Shown piece by piece: positions 36,837 through 44,748 of a DNA stretch of 64,000 nt (within the stretch, counting starts at the first letter, position 1; each line of letters starts with the position of its first letter). Location: NCBI RefSeq assembly GCF_005796225.1, contig NZ_VAHO01000016.1, forward strand, positions 1 through 64,000, read 5' to 3'. Origin of the DNA: Pseudarthrobacter sp. NamE5. Its GTDB lineage: Bacteria; Actinomycetota; Actinomycetes; Actinomycetales; Micrococcaceae. The position numbers and the translations under genes are program-made. The notes under the pieces were generated by a model that had not been told where the DNA came from, did not search any database, and saw only the letters and a program-made list of their open reading frames with translations.

Positions 36837-36951
36837 CAGTCGGTTCCGCTGTCCGGCAGCGTGCGTAAAAGGGGCCCTGCGCCCCCGCTCGCCGCGAAGC
36901 GGCCTCAGCGGGGCGTGGGGAATAGCACGCAGAGGACAGCGGAACCGACTG
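36837..36951. repeat. 115-bp foldable inverted-repeat element, unknown
   Basis: The ends CAGTCGGTTCCGCTGTCC (36837-36854) and its exact complement (36934-36951) form an 18-bp stem. Just inside, GCGTGC (36859-36864) pairs with GCACGC (36925-36930). The interior holds at least two more stems, GGGGC/GCCCC and CCCCGCT/AGCGGGG enclosing GCCGC-GAA-GCGGC. No poly-T follows on either strand, and no protein is encoded. It lies between the pyc terminator and the 3' end of the convergent ligase gene. It could be a structured RNA, a transcription barrier or a small non-autonomous repeat. Confidence 0.7.
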
Positions 36952-36963
36952 CTCCGGAGGCAG

Positions 36964-38772
36964 TCAGGAGCGGGGGGCTGCGTACATCTCTTCGATGATC
37001 GTCTCGAAATCCTTCATCACCTGGGCGCGCTTGACCTTCATGGACGGCGTCAGGTGACCCGAGGCCTCGGTGAACTCGGCAGGCACGATCCGGAAGGACT
37101 TAATAGCTTCAGCCTGGGATACCGACGTGTTGGCGGCCGTGATGAGGTCCTGGACCGCCGCCTTGACCACCGGGTTGTTGGCGGCTTCGTCAAGGGTGGT
37201 GTCGGCCGGGAGGCCGTGCCGTTGCAGCCAGCCGGGCAGCGCCTCCTGGTCCAGGGTGACCAGCGCGCCGATGAACGGCCGGTTGTCGCCGACCACCAGC
37301 ACCTGTGACACCAGGGCGTCAGCCCGGATCTGGTCCTCCAGCAGGGCAGGAATCACGTTCTTGCCGCCGGCGGTGACAATGATCTCCTTTTTGCGCCCGG
37401 TGATCCATACGAAGCCGTCGTCATCGAGCCGGCCGATGTCCCCGGTGCGGAACCACCCGTCGTCGAACGTCTCGGCGGTGAGGTCAGGCCTCTTGTAGTA
37501 GCCGCGCATGACGCACACGCCCTTGGCGAGGATTTCGCCGTCGTCGGCGATCCGGACCGCATTGCCGGGCAGGGGCTTGCCCACGGACCCTATCTTGATC
37601 CGGGATGGTGTGTTGACGGAGATGGGAGCAGTGGTTTCGGTCAGGCCGTAGCCTTCGAGGACCTGCAGGCCGATGCCCTGGAAAAAATGGCCCAGCCGCT
37701 CGCCCAGGGGTCCGCCGCCGGACACCGCATGGGCCACGTGACCGCCCATCGCGGCGCGCAATTTGCTGTAGACCAGTTTGTCGAACAGGGCGTGGCGCAG
37801 CTTGAGGCCGAGTCCGACGCGGCCCTCCTGGCGGGCCTTGGAAAAGGCGATCGCCGTATCGGCTGCCTTGTGGAAAATGGCTCCCTTGCCGCCATCCTCT
37901 GCCTTGGTCAGGGCAGAATTGTAGACCTTCTCGAAGACGCGCGGCACGGCCAGGATGAACGTCGGCTCGTAGCTTTGCAGGTCGCTGAGGAGGTTCTTGA
38001 TGTCCGGCGTGTGCGCCACGGTGGTGCCGGCCGCCATGGCAAGGACTGAGATGAAACGGGCGAAGACGTGTGCCAGCGGCAGGAACATGATGGTCTTGGC
38101 GTTCTCGTGGACGATCTCACCGATGATGGCCAGGGCGTTGTCCGAAAGCTCCACAAAATTCCCGTGGGTGAGTTCGCAGCCTTTGGGGCGGCCGGTGGTG
38201 CCGGAGGTGTAGATGATGGTGGCTGTATCGCCAAGCCCGGCACCCTTTCTGCGGGCCTCGAGATCGTCATCGCTGACCCCGCGGCCGGCTTCGCGGAGGG
38301 CATCCAGTCCCTTCCCCTCCAGCTGCCAAATGTGCTCCAGCGAGGTCAGGGCCTCCGCTGTCACAGCCTGCCGGATGACGTCCTCATGATGTGCTGCCTC
38401 GCCAAAAGCGGCTACCGCGCCGGAATCACCGAGGTTCCAAGCAACCTGCGACGGTGAGGACGTTTCATAGATGGGGACCGAAACGGCGCCGGCAAACCAG
38501 ATGGCAAAGTCCACCAGGGACCATTCGTAGCGGGTGCGCGACATGATGCCCACGCGGTCGCCGGCACCTACTCCACTGGCCATGAGCCCCTTAGCCAGTG
38601 CCCTGACGTCGGCAAGAAAATCTGTGGCGGAAATGTCCTGCCAGGACCCGGAAGCATCCAGACGTGAAAACAGCGCCGGGTTGCTTGCCTTGGTTGCCTG
38701 CCGCAGCACCAGGTCGGTGATGTTGGTTTCCGGTGGGACAACAACAAGAGGCGGAACACTGAATTCACGCAC
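36964..38772 (-). CDS. Long-chain fatty-acid-CoA ligase, FadD15-like
   Basis: Activates fatty acids to acyl-CoA through an acyl-adenylate. The 602 residues contain the AMP-binding signature YTSGTTGRPKG at 188-198, GYGLTETTAP in the middle, and GWFRTGDIGRLDDDGFVWITGRKKEIIV with the C-terminal lysine domain. It belongs to the AMP-dependent synthetase/ligase group that includes Rv2187 (fadD15). Start is GTG 38772 with AAAGGAG six bases upstream. Chain-length preference cannot be read from sequence. Confidence 0.9.
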   Translation of the reverse strand: MREFSVPPLVVVPPETNITDLVLRQATKASNPALFSRLDASGSWQDISATDFLADVRALAKGLMASGVGAGDRVGIMSRTRYEWSLVDFAIWFAGAVSVPIYETSSPSQVAWNLGDSGAVAAFGEAAHHEDVIRQAVTAEALTSLEHIWQLEGKGLDALREAGRGVSDDDLEARRKGAGLGDTATIIYTSGTTGRPKGCELTHGNFVELSDNALAIIGEIVHENAKTIMFLPLAHVFARFISVLAMAAGTTVAHTPDIKNLLSDLQSYEPTFILAVPRVFEKVYNSALTKAEDGGKGAIFHKAADTAIAFSKARQEGRVGLGLKLRHALFDKLVYSKLRAAMGGHVAHAVSGGGPLGERLGHFFQGIGLQVLEGYGLTETTAPISVNTPSRIKIGSVGKPLPGNAVRIADDGEILAKGVCVMRGYYKRPDLTAETFDDGWFRTGDIGRLDDDGFVWITGRKKEIIVTAGGKNVIPALLEDQIRADALVSQVLVVGDNRPFIGALVTLDQEALPGWLQRHGLPADTTLDEAANNPVVKAAVQDLITAANTSVSQAEAIKSFRIVPAEFTEASGHLTPSMKVKRAQVMKDFETIIEEMYAAPRS

Positions 38773-38853
38773 TATAGCTCCTTTGATATCCGAGGTCCCG
38801 CACAGGGGTATGCCTAAAGACTAGTACGCCAGTGCGGAACCGTGCAGGCTCTA

Positions 38854-38873
38854 AAGTTACTTAGCGGTAACTT
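38854..38873 (-). promoter_or_regulatory. 20-bp dyad upstream of the acyl-CoA ligase gene
   Basis: AAGTTAC, six bases, GTAACTT forms a perfect 7-bp-arm palindrome located 82 bases before the ligase GTG and 88 bases before the glucokinase ATG. Its size and symmetry suit a TetR-type repressor, a common class for fatty-acid genes. No regulator gene is adjacent, so the binder is unknown. Confidence 0.5.
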
Positions 38874-38960
38874 CGCCGTCAACGGTGCTGCGGCATCTCG
38901 GGCAGGCATCTCCGGCAGGCAGCACGCCCGGGGAAACCCGCCCATCTAGAATTGGGAACT

Positions 38961-40052
38961 ATGTACGCACCGCCTCCCGGCGAGCAGGCCGGGCCACTGA
39001 CAAGACCTGCCTCGTGGCGGAGGCGGCCAGCCCCCCGCCGGGCCCGCGCACAGCGCGGCGAGGGCTTCCGCCAGCACCTGCGCCTCGGCCGCAAGGGCCT
39101 GGCTATCGGAATAGACATCGGCGGCACCAAGGTGGCCGCGGGCGTCGTGGATGCCGACGGCAGGATCCTCAGCGAGGCGCGGCGTTCGACGCCAGGCCGC
39201 GATCCCCGGGCTGTGGAGCAGGTTATCGTGGAGCTGGTTGAAGAACTCGGCAAGGGGCACCGGATCTGGTCGGTGGGCATCGGCGCCGCCGGGTGGATGG
39301 ACCTCGACGGCGGCACGGTGCTTTTCAGTCCGCACCTGGCCTGGCGCAACGAACCACTGAGGGCAAACCTGCAGCAGCTCCTCCGCCGGCCGGTGCTCCT
39401 GGCCAACGACGCCGACGCGGCGGCATGGGCCGAATGGCGCTTTGGAGCGGGGCAGGGGGAAGACCGGCTGGTGTGCATCACGCTGGGTACCGGCATCGGG
39501 GGTGCCATGGTGATGGACGGCAGGGTGGAGCGCGGCCGGTTCGGGGTGGCCGGCGAGTTCGGACACCAGATTATCGTGCCCGGCGGGCACCGCTGTGAGT
39601 GCGGAAACCGCGGCTGCTGGGAGCAATATGCGTCAGGGAACGCACTGGGGCGTGAAGCCAGGATCCTGGCGCGTGCCGACTCCCCGGTGGCCCAGGACCT
39701 GCTTGCCGCCGTGGGCGGCCGGGCGGAAGCAATAACCGGGGCCATCGTGACTGAACTGGCTCTGGCAGGTGATGCAGCCTCCCGTGAGCTGGTGGAGGAA
39801 GTGGGAGAGTGGCTGGGGCTTGGCCTCGCCAACCTCGCTGCGGCGCTGGATCCCGGGCTCTTCGTCATCGGCGGCGGCCTGTGCTCGGCGGGGGACCTCT
39901 TGGTGGAGCCGGCCCGAAAGGCTTTCGCCCGTAACCTGACGGGACGGGGGTTCCGCCCCGCCGCCGGGATCCAGCTGGCGGCCCTTGGCCCGAATGCCGG
40001 GCTGATTGGTGCTGCCGACCTGTCCAGGGTCAGCAGCCGGACGCGGCGCTGA
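38961..40052 (+). CDS. glk: ROK family glucokinase
   Basis: Phosphorylates glucose to glucose 6-phosphate using ATP or polyphosphate. The 363 residues have IDIGGTKVAAGV (Asp52), the GEFGH segment, and the ROK zinc cluster CECGNRGC at 212-219. An unusual Arg/Pro-rich N-terminal extension of about 45 residues precedes the fold. ATG 38961 is preferred to TTG 38952. TAGAAT at 38947-38952 lies 8 bases before the ATG, so the mRNA may be leaderless. It is divergent from the acyl-CoA ligase gene. Confidence 0.88.
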   Translation: MYAPPPGEQAGPLTRPASWRRRPAPRRARAQRGEGFRQHLRLGRKGLAIGIDIGGTKVAAGVVDADGRILSEARRSTPGRDPRAVEQVIVELVEELGKGHRIWSVGIGAAGWMDLDGGTVLFSPHLAWRNEPLRANLQQLLRRPVLLANDADAAAWAEWRFGAGQGEDRLVCITLGTGIGGAMVMDGRVERGRFGVAGEFGHQIIVPGGHRCECGNRGCWEQYASGNALGREARILARADSPVAQDLLAAVGGRAEAITGAIVTELALAGDAASRELVEEVGEWLGLGLANLAAALDPGLFVIGGGLCSAGDLLVEPARKAFARNLTGRGFRPAAGIQLAALGPNAGLIGAADLSRVSSRTRR

Positions 40053-40113
40053 CCTGGCCGACGCAAATGTACCGCCGCGCTGCCTGGTGGTGCACCCGGG
40101 GGAAGCCAGGCCG

Positions 40114-40680
40114 CTACACCCGGGCCCCGTCGTCGTTCTCGTCCTTTTCCTGCGGCAGCTTCATGATCAGGTAAACGGTCCCGAGCACGAAGACCGCAAC
40201 AATGCCCACAATGGCAAGCAGCGGTGCCGAACGCCAAAACATCGCTGACAGCAGAAGCGCCACGGGGCCGCCCACGGCGGCGAGCCAGGCGAGCATGGTC
40301 AGCGGTTCCGTGCCGGCCAGGCTCGGCGGTTCTTCGGGGACGAATGCGCCCTCTTCCTCGTCCACGTCGTAGTCGCGGGGGCCGGCAGGGGCGCCTCCTG
40401 CCGCTGGGTGGGAGCCGGCGCCGTCCGCTGACGCCTGCCGCTCCGCCGCGGACATTTCCGAAGGCGCCGCTCCGGCCAGGCCCAGGGGGTCGAAGTCCCG
40501 GAAGGCAGCAGGCCGGTTGCCCGGCCCTGGGGCGTCCTGGCGCGGCCCTTCATCGGGGTCAGCTTCGGCGCCCATGGTTGGCGCAGATGAATCAGATTCG
40601 AGCCGCGCGACGAGGTCCAGCCATACAGCGTCGTCCTGGTTGGCGCCCTGGTCCGGGGAGCCGGGGTCAGGCCTGTTCAT
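40114..40680 (-). CDS. Two-TM membrane protein of unknown function
   Basis: A 188-residue protein. The first 125 residues are acidic, Pro/Ala rich and disordered. Two hydrophobic segments follow: LTMLAWLAAVGGPVALLLSAMFW (about 128-150, shown in part) and a second at about 155-175 (LLAIVGIVAVFVLGTVYLIM), then a short charged tail. ATG 40680 is inside the end of the esterase gene (14-base overlap), with GGAGG upstream. The genes are therefore coupled. No family is recognised. Confidence 0.8.
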   Translation of the reverse strand: MNRPDPGSPDQGANQDDAVWLDLVARLESDSSAPTMGAEADPDEGPRQDAPGPGNRPAAFRDFDPLGLAGAAPSEMSAAERQASADGAGSHPAAGGAPAGPRDYDVDEEEGAFVPEEPPSLAGTEPLTMLAWLAAVGGPVALLLSAMFWRSAPLLAIVGIVAVFVLGTVYLIMKLPQEKDENDDGARV

Positions 40681-41488
40681 GGGATGTGACCTCCAGGTCC
40701 GGTACCGCACTTGCAGCTGCTTGATGGGGGTTTGCGCCGGAGACGATCTGACGGATGAATTCAACCGAGCCATGGAAAATCCGGCCGGCATCATGGTCCA
40801 GGGTGGCAACGTGGTAGCTGTTTTCAAGCCGGACCAGCTCCAGGGGAGCGTGGGTGAGCCCACGCTGCAGCGCCGCCAGGCTCGAGTGGGACACCACGTG
40901 GTCCACCGTAGAGCGGTAGCCCAGGACCGGTGCAGTGACCCGGGGGAGGAGCCGCAGGGTATCCCGGAACATCTTGTTCAATTCGTGCGCCGCGGCAACC
41001 GGGGTCCGTGGATAAGCGCCCTCGTCCATCCCTTCCTTAAGGATGTCGTTGGCAATGGCCGGCGTACTTCTCATGACCAGCTTCAGGATTCCGGCGAGCG
41101 GCGCCCGCGGATCATCGATCACCAGGGCCGGGTTAACCAGGATCACACCAGCCACGGGGCGGGTGGCTGCAATCCGCAGCGCCAGGGCACCGCCCATGCT
41201 GAGCCCGGCTGAGAAGACGTAGTCACAGTCCGCATCCAGCTCAAGGTAAGCATCGTCAAGGGCGCCGTGCCACTGCTGCCACCTTGTGCGTGCGAGTTCC
41301 TGCCAGCTGGTTCCATGGCCGGGGAGCAACGGCATGCGCACGGCGAACCCTGCTGCTGCCAAAGCCTGGGCCCAATCACGCAGCCCGTGCGGGCTTCCCG
41401 TGAAGCCGTGCGAGAGAACCACCCCGATGCGGGGTCCCGCGCCAGCGAAAGTACTGCTGAACGGGCTGTGGTCCAGGCTTGAGGTCAT
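40667..41488 (-). CDS. Alpha/beta hydrolase, carboxylesterase type (copy 1)
   Basis: A 273-residue serine hydrolase. The nucleophile Ser97 is in GLSMGG, the oxyanion region is SHGFTGSP, the acid is probably in STVDHVV, and the base His is in SYHVATLDHD. The pattern is that of monoacylglycerol lipase/Est30-like carboxylesterases. It overlaps the second copy by 4 bases (ATGA) and the two share motifs SHGFTGSP, PLLPGHGT, LARTRW and HVATLD, so they arose by duplication. The substrate is unknown. Confidence 0.88.
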   Translation of the reverse strand: MTSSLDHSPFSSTFAGAGPRIGVVLSHGFTGSPHGLRDWAQALAAAGFAVRMPLLPGHGTSWQELARTRWQQWHGALDDAYLELDADCDYVFSAGLSMGGALALRIAATRPVAGVILVNPALVIDDPRAPLAGILKLVMRSTPAIANDILKEGMDEGAYPRTPVAAAHELNKMFRDTLRLLPRVTAPVLGYRSTVDHVVSHSSLAALQRGLTHAPLELVRLENSYHVATLDHDAGRIFHGSVEFIRQIVSGANPHQAAASAVPDLEVTSHEQA

Positions 41489-42273
41489 CGCGTCTCCAAT
41501 GCTGTCTTTTGGCGGGCGAGGGGGTGGAAAAAGGCGCTGGATTTCGCAAAGATCTCCGGCGCGTCCACGTCCAGAGTAGCCACGTGCCCGCTGCTGTGAA
41601 GGTCCACCACTTCAGTGAGGTGCGCGCCGAGCCCTTTTCGGAGCAACGCCAGGGATGTTGGCGGAACCACCGCGTCGGTGCGGGACTTGAAGACCTGGAC
41701 CGGGGCGGTGATGCCGGGAAGCGCGCGGGCCGCGGCCGCGAAGAGCTTCCTCAGCTCGTGCACTGCTGCCAGGGGGGTACGGGAATAGTCGCCGTCATAG
41801 GTTACTGCCGCAGTCGGCTGCTCTTCCTGGATGGGCAGCGTAGTGCGCTGGAAGTACTTGAGCACGCCAACCACCCGGACGCGCCGGTCGTAGAAGGTCA
41901 GGCCCGGGTTGACCACGGACACTCCGGCAACGTCATGCCGGGAGGCAGCCAGCAGCGCAATGGCGCCGCCCATCGACAGTCCAGCCACGAAACACGTTTC
42001 CGTCCTCGCCTCAAGTTCCAGGTAGGCGGCCTCGAAACTGCGGTACCAGTCACTCCAACGGGTCCTGGCCAGCTGGCGCCAGTCGGTTCCGTGGCCGGGC
42101 AGCAGGGGCACGGTCACGGCATAACCCTGCGAGGCGAGGTGCTCTGCCCACGGCAGGACGCTGAGGGGGCTTCCCGTGAAGCCGTGGCAAATGGCCACGC
42201 CAATTCCTGCATTCGGTCCATGGCCCTGGTAGCTGAAAGCGGCAGGAGGGGATGGGTTGCTGCTTTCGCTCAT
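41485..42273 (-). CDS. Alpha/beta hydrolase, carboxylesterase type (copy 2)
   Basis: A 262-residue paralogue of the next gene, same strand, with Ser100 in GLSMGG, CHGFTGSPLS, SRTDAVVPP and SGHVATLDVD. It is the first gene of a three-gene overlapping unit: esterase 2, esterase 1, membrane protein. It is divergent from the plsC-like gene at 42385, across 111 bases. The context (acyltransferase and acyl-CoA ligase nearby) suggests lipid or glyceride turnover, which is inference. Confidence 0.88.
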   Translation of the reverse strand: MSESSNPSPPAAFSYQGHGPNAGIGVAICHGFTGSPLSVLPWAEHLASQGYAVTVPLLPGHGTDWRQLARTRWSDWYRSFEAAYLELEARTETCFVAGLSMGGAIALLAASRHDVAGVSVVNPGLTFYDRRVRVVGVLKYFQRTTLPIQEEQPTAAVTYDGDYSRTPLAAVHELRKLFAAAARALPGITAPVQVFKSRTDAVVPPTSLALLRKGLGAHLTEVVDLHSSGHVATLDVDAPEIFAKSSAFFHPLARQKTALETR

Positions 42274-42384
42274 GCCTCCATCGTGTCACTGTTCCGGACA
42301 AATCTCACTAGAGTAGGGTTGCATTGAACTGCTGGCCAGGCCCGACGCTGGGACCGGGGGCCGTCTTCCGGAGAGGGTTCTTAC

Positions 42385-43203
42385 GTGTTCTATTGGGTCA
42401 TGAAGAGGATCTTCCTGGGTCCTGTGCTGAAGCTTCTCTTCCGTCCCTGGGTCAAGGGCCTGGACAATATCCCGGCGGAGGGCGCGGCGATCATCGCCTC
42501 CAACCATTTGTCGTTTTCCGATTCCATCTTTATGCCGCTGATGGTCCACAGGCCCGTGGTCTTCCTGGCCAAGTCGGAGTATTTCACTGGCACAGGCATT
42601 AAAGGCAGGCTGACAGCGGCGTTCTTCCGCCTGACCAACCAGTTGCCGATGGACAGGTCCGGGGGCGCCGCCTCGGCAGCCTCGTTGAGTGCGGGCATGG
42701 AGGTCCTCAACCACGGCGGGCTGCTGGGCATCTACCCCGAAGGCACCCGGAGCCCCGATGGCAGGCTGTACCGCGGCAAAGTAGGAGTGGCCAGGCTTGC
42801 GCTGCAGGCCGGCGTGCCAGTGATACCGGTGGCCATGATCGGCACGGACAAGGTGCAACCCATCGGGAAGCGGCTGCCCAACATCCGCAGGATCGGCATG
42901 ATCTTCGGCGAACCGCTGGACTTCAGCGGGTACCGGGACCAGGCGGAGGACCGCGACGTCCAGAGGAAAGTCACCGACCAGATCATGTTCGAACTGATGC
43001 GGCTCTCCGGGCAGGAATACGTGGATGAGTACGCGGCGGTGGTGAAGCTGAGGCTGGCAGGCAAGCCGGTGGAACCGGCAGCGGCAGCTGAACCGCTCGC
43101 TTCGCCCGCCCCTGCCGAGGGCACAGCGGCCAGTGGAGGGCAGGACCGCCCCGCTGCCGGGCAGGGCTCCAAGGACGACGGCGGGGCTGCCGCCGCAGGG
43201 TAG
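42385..43203 (+). CDS. PlsC-like acyltransferase
   Basis: A 272-residue member of the 1-acylglycerol-3-phosphate acyltransferase family. The HX4D motif is NHLSFSD (His41, Asp46), QLPMDRSGG is the acceptor block and YPEGTRSPDG is near 117. The last 50 residues are a disordered Ala/Pro/Gly tail. Start is GTG 42385 with GGAGAGGG 8 bases upstream. Its position matches Rv2182c, between fadD15 and aroG. Confidence 0.9.
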   Translation: MFYWVMKRIFLGPVLKLLFRPWVKGLDNIPAEGAAIIASNHLSFSDSIFMPLMVHRPVVFLAKSEYFTGTGIKGRLTAAFFRLTNQLPMDRSGGAASAASLSAGMEVLNHGGLLGIYPEGTRSPDGRLYRGKVGVARLALQAGVPVIPVAMIGTDKVQPIGKRLPNIRRIGMIFGEPLDFSGYRDQAEDRDVQRKVTDQIMFELMRLSGQEYVDEYAAVVKLRLAGKPVEPAAAAEPLASPAPAEGTAASGGQDRPAAGQGSKDDGGAAAAG

Positions 43204-43292
43204 TAAGGCCGCCTGCACCCGCTGTTGTGACGCCGTCGGCCTGCAGCGTGACGGTGCGGTGTCACGGGGACCTGTACGACCGTTAGTCTTAG

Positions 43293-44687
43293 ATGGTGAC
43301 TGAGCTATCTGCAAAACCCGTCTTTTCGCTGTCCAGCACCGCCCAGAGCGGAGCAGCCGACTATCCCGGACTTGACCACTGGCGGGACCTTCCCATTTCG
43401 CAGCAGCCCAGCTGGCAGGACAGGGCAGTTTTTGACGCTTCCGTGAAGGAACTTTCCATCCTCCCTCCGCTGGTGTTTGCCGGTGAGGTGGACATCCTCC
43501 GCGAGCGGCTTGCTGCTGCTGCCCAGGGCAAGGCGTTCCTGCTGCAGGGCGGGGACTGCGCCGAGACGTTCGAGGCCGCGACCGCGGACAAGATCAGCGC
43601 CCGCGTCAAGACGATCCTGCAGATGGCGGTGGTGCTTACCTATGGTGCGGCCATGCCCGTCATCAAGATGGGCAGGATGGCCGGGCAGTTCGCCAAGCCC
43701 CGCTCGTCCAACGATGAGACCCGTAACGGGGTCACGCTCCCCGCCTACCGGGGGGACATCGTGAACGGGTACGAATTCACTCCGGAGTCCCGCGGCCACG
43801 ACGCCGCCCGCATGCTCCGCGCGTACCATACCTCCGCTGCCACGCTGAACCTGATCCGGGCCTTCACCCAGGGCGGCTTTGCCGACCTGCGCTCCGTGCA
43901 CCAGTGGAACAAGGGCTTCACCGAGAACCCGGCGCACGCCCGCTACGAATCACTGGCCCGCGACATCGACCGGGCCATCAAGTTCATGGATTCCTGCGGT
44001 GCTGACTTCGAGGCACTGAAGCGCGTTGAGTTCTTTGCCAGCCACGAGGCCCTGCTGCTGGATTACGAGCGGGCCCTGACCCGGATCGACTCCCGCACCG
44101 GCTTCCCGTACGACACGTCGGCGCACTTCCTCTGGATCGGGGAGCGGACCAGGGAGCTGGACCACGCCCACGTCGACTTCCTGTCCCGGGTGCGGAACCC
44201 CATCGGCGTTAAGCTGGGCCCGTCCACCACCGGTGACGACGCCCTTCGCCTGATTGACAAGCTGGACCCCGAGCGTGAGCCGGGCCGGTTGACCTTCATC
44301 ACCCGTATGGGTGCAGGCAACATCCGCGAGAAGCTTCCCGCCGTCGTCGAAAAAGTCACGGCGTCCGGTGCCCAGGTTCTGTGGGTCACCGACCCCATGC
44401 ACGGAAATACCGTCACGTCCCCGAACGGCTACAAGACACGCAACTTCGACGACGTCATTGACGAAGTGCGCGGCTTCTTCGAAGTACACCACGCGCTGGG
44501 CACGGTTCCGGGCGGCCTGCATGTGGAGATGACGGGGGATGACGTGGCGGAGTGCCTCGGCGGCGCTGACCCGATCGACCAGGACGCCTTCCTGGACCGC
44601 TATGAGTCGGTCTGTGATCCGCGGCTGAACCATATGCAGTCGCTGGAAATGGCCTTCCTGGTGGCCGGCGCCCTCGCCCGGCACTGA
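43293..44687 (+). CDS. aroG: Class II 3-deoxy-7-phosphoheptulonate synthase
   Basis: First step of the shikimate pathway: phosphoenolpyruvate plus erythrose 4-phosphate to DAHP. The 464 residues match the class II (plant-like) family of M. tuberculosis AroG (Rv2178c): LQGGDCAETF, KMGRMAGQFAKPRS, a GDIVNG motif, and WVTDPMHGNT near the end. Start is ATG 43293 or GTG 43296; TAGTCT at 43284-43289 lies exactly 6 bases before that GTG, which would suit a leaderless transcript starting there. Tyrosine synthesis continues with tyrA at 23598. Confidence 0.93.
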   Translation: MVTELSAKPVFSLSSTAQSGAADYPGLDHWRDLPISQQPSWQDRAVFDASVKELSILPPLVFAGEVDILRERLAAAAQGKAFLLQGGDCAETFEAATADKISARVKTILQMAVVLTYGAAMPVIKMGRMAGQFAKPRSSNDETRNGVTLPAYRGDIVNGYEFTPESRGHDAARMLRAYHTSAATLNLIRAFTQGGFADLRSVHQWNKGFTENPAHARYESLARDIDRAIKFMDSCGADFEALKRVEFFASHEALLLDYERALTRIDSRTGFPYDTSAHFLWIGERTRELDHAHVDFLSRVRNPIGVKLGPSTTGDDALRLIDKLDPEREPGRLTFITRMGAGNIREKLPAVVEKVTASGAQVLWVTDPMHGNTVTSPNGYKTRNFDDVIDEVRGFFEVHHALGTVPGGLHVEMTGDDVAECLGGADPIDQDAFLDRYESVCDPRLNHMQSLEMAFLVAGALARH

Positions 44688-44703
44688 TACCGCACTTCAC
44701 GCC

Positions 44704-44748
44704 CCTGACGGTGGTGCAGGCGGTCTGCCCGCCTACACCACCGTCAGG
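44704..44748. terminator. Bidirectional terminator overlapping the pknL 3' end
   Basis: CCTGACGGTGGTG at 44704-44716 pairs with CACCACCGTCAGG at 44736-44748, with an inner AGGCGG/CCGCCT stem. It lies between the converging aroG and pknL genes. The right arm is inside pknL and encodes its last residues. Confidence 0.75.

Noticed and set aside
36837..36951. Identification of the folded element as 4.5S RNA, 6C RNA, tmRNA or RNase P RNA
   Set aside because: None of the conserved loop sequences of these RNAs is present; length and stem order do not fit.
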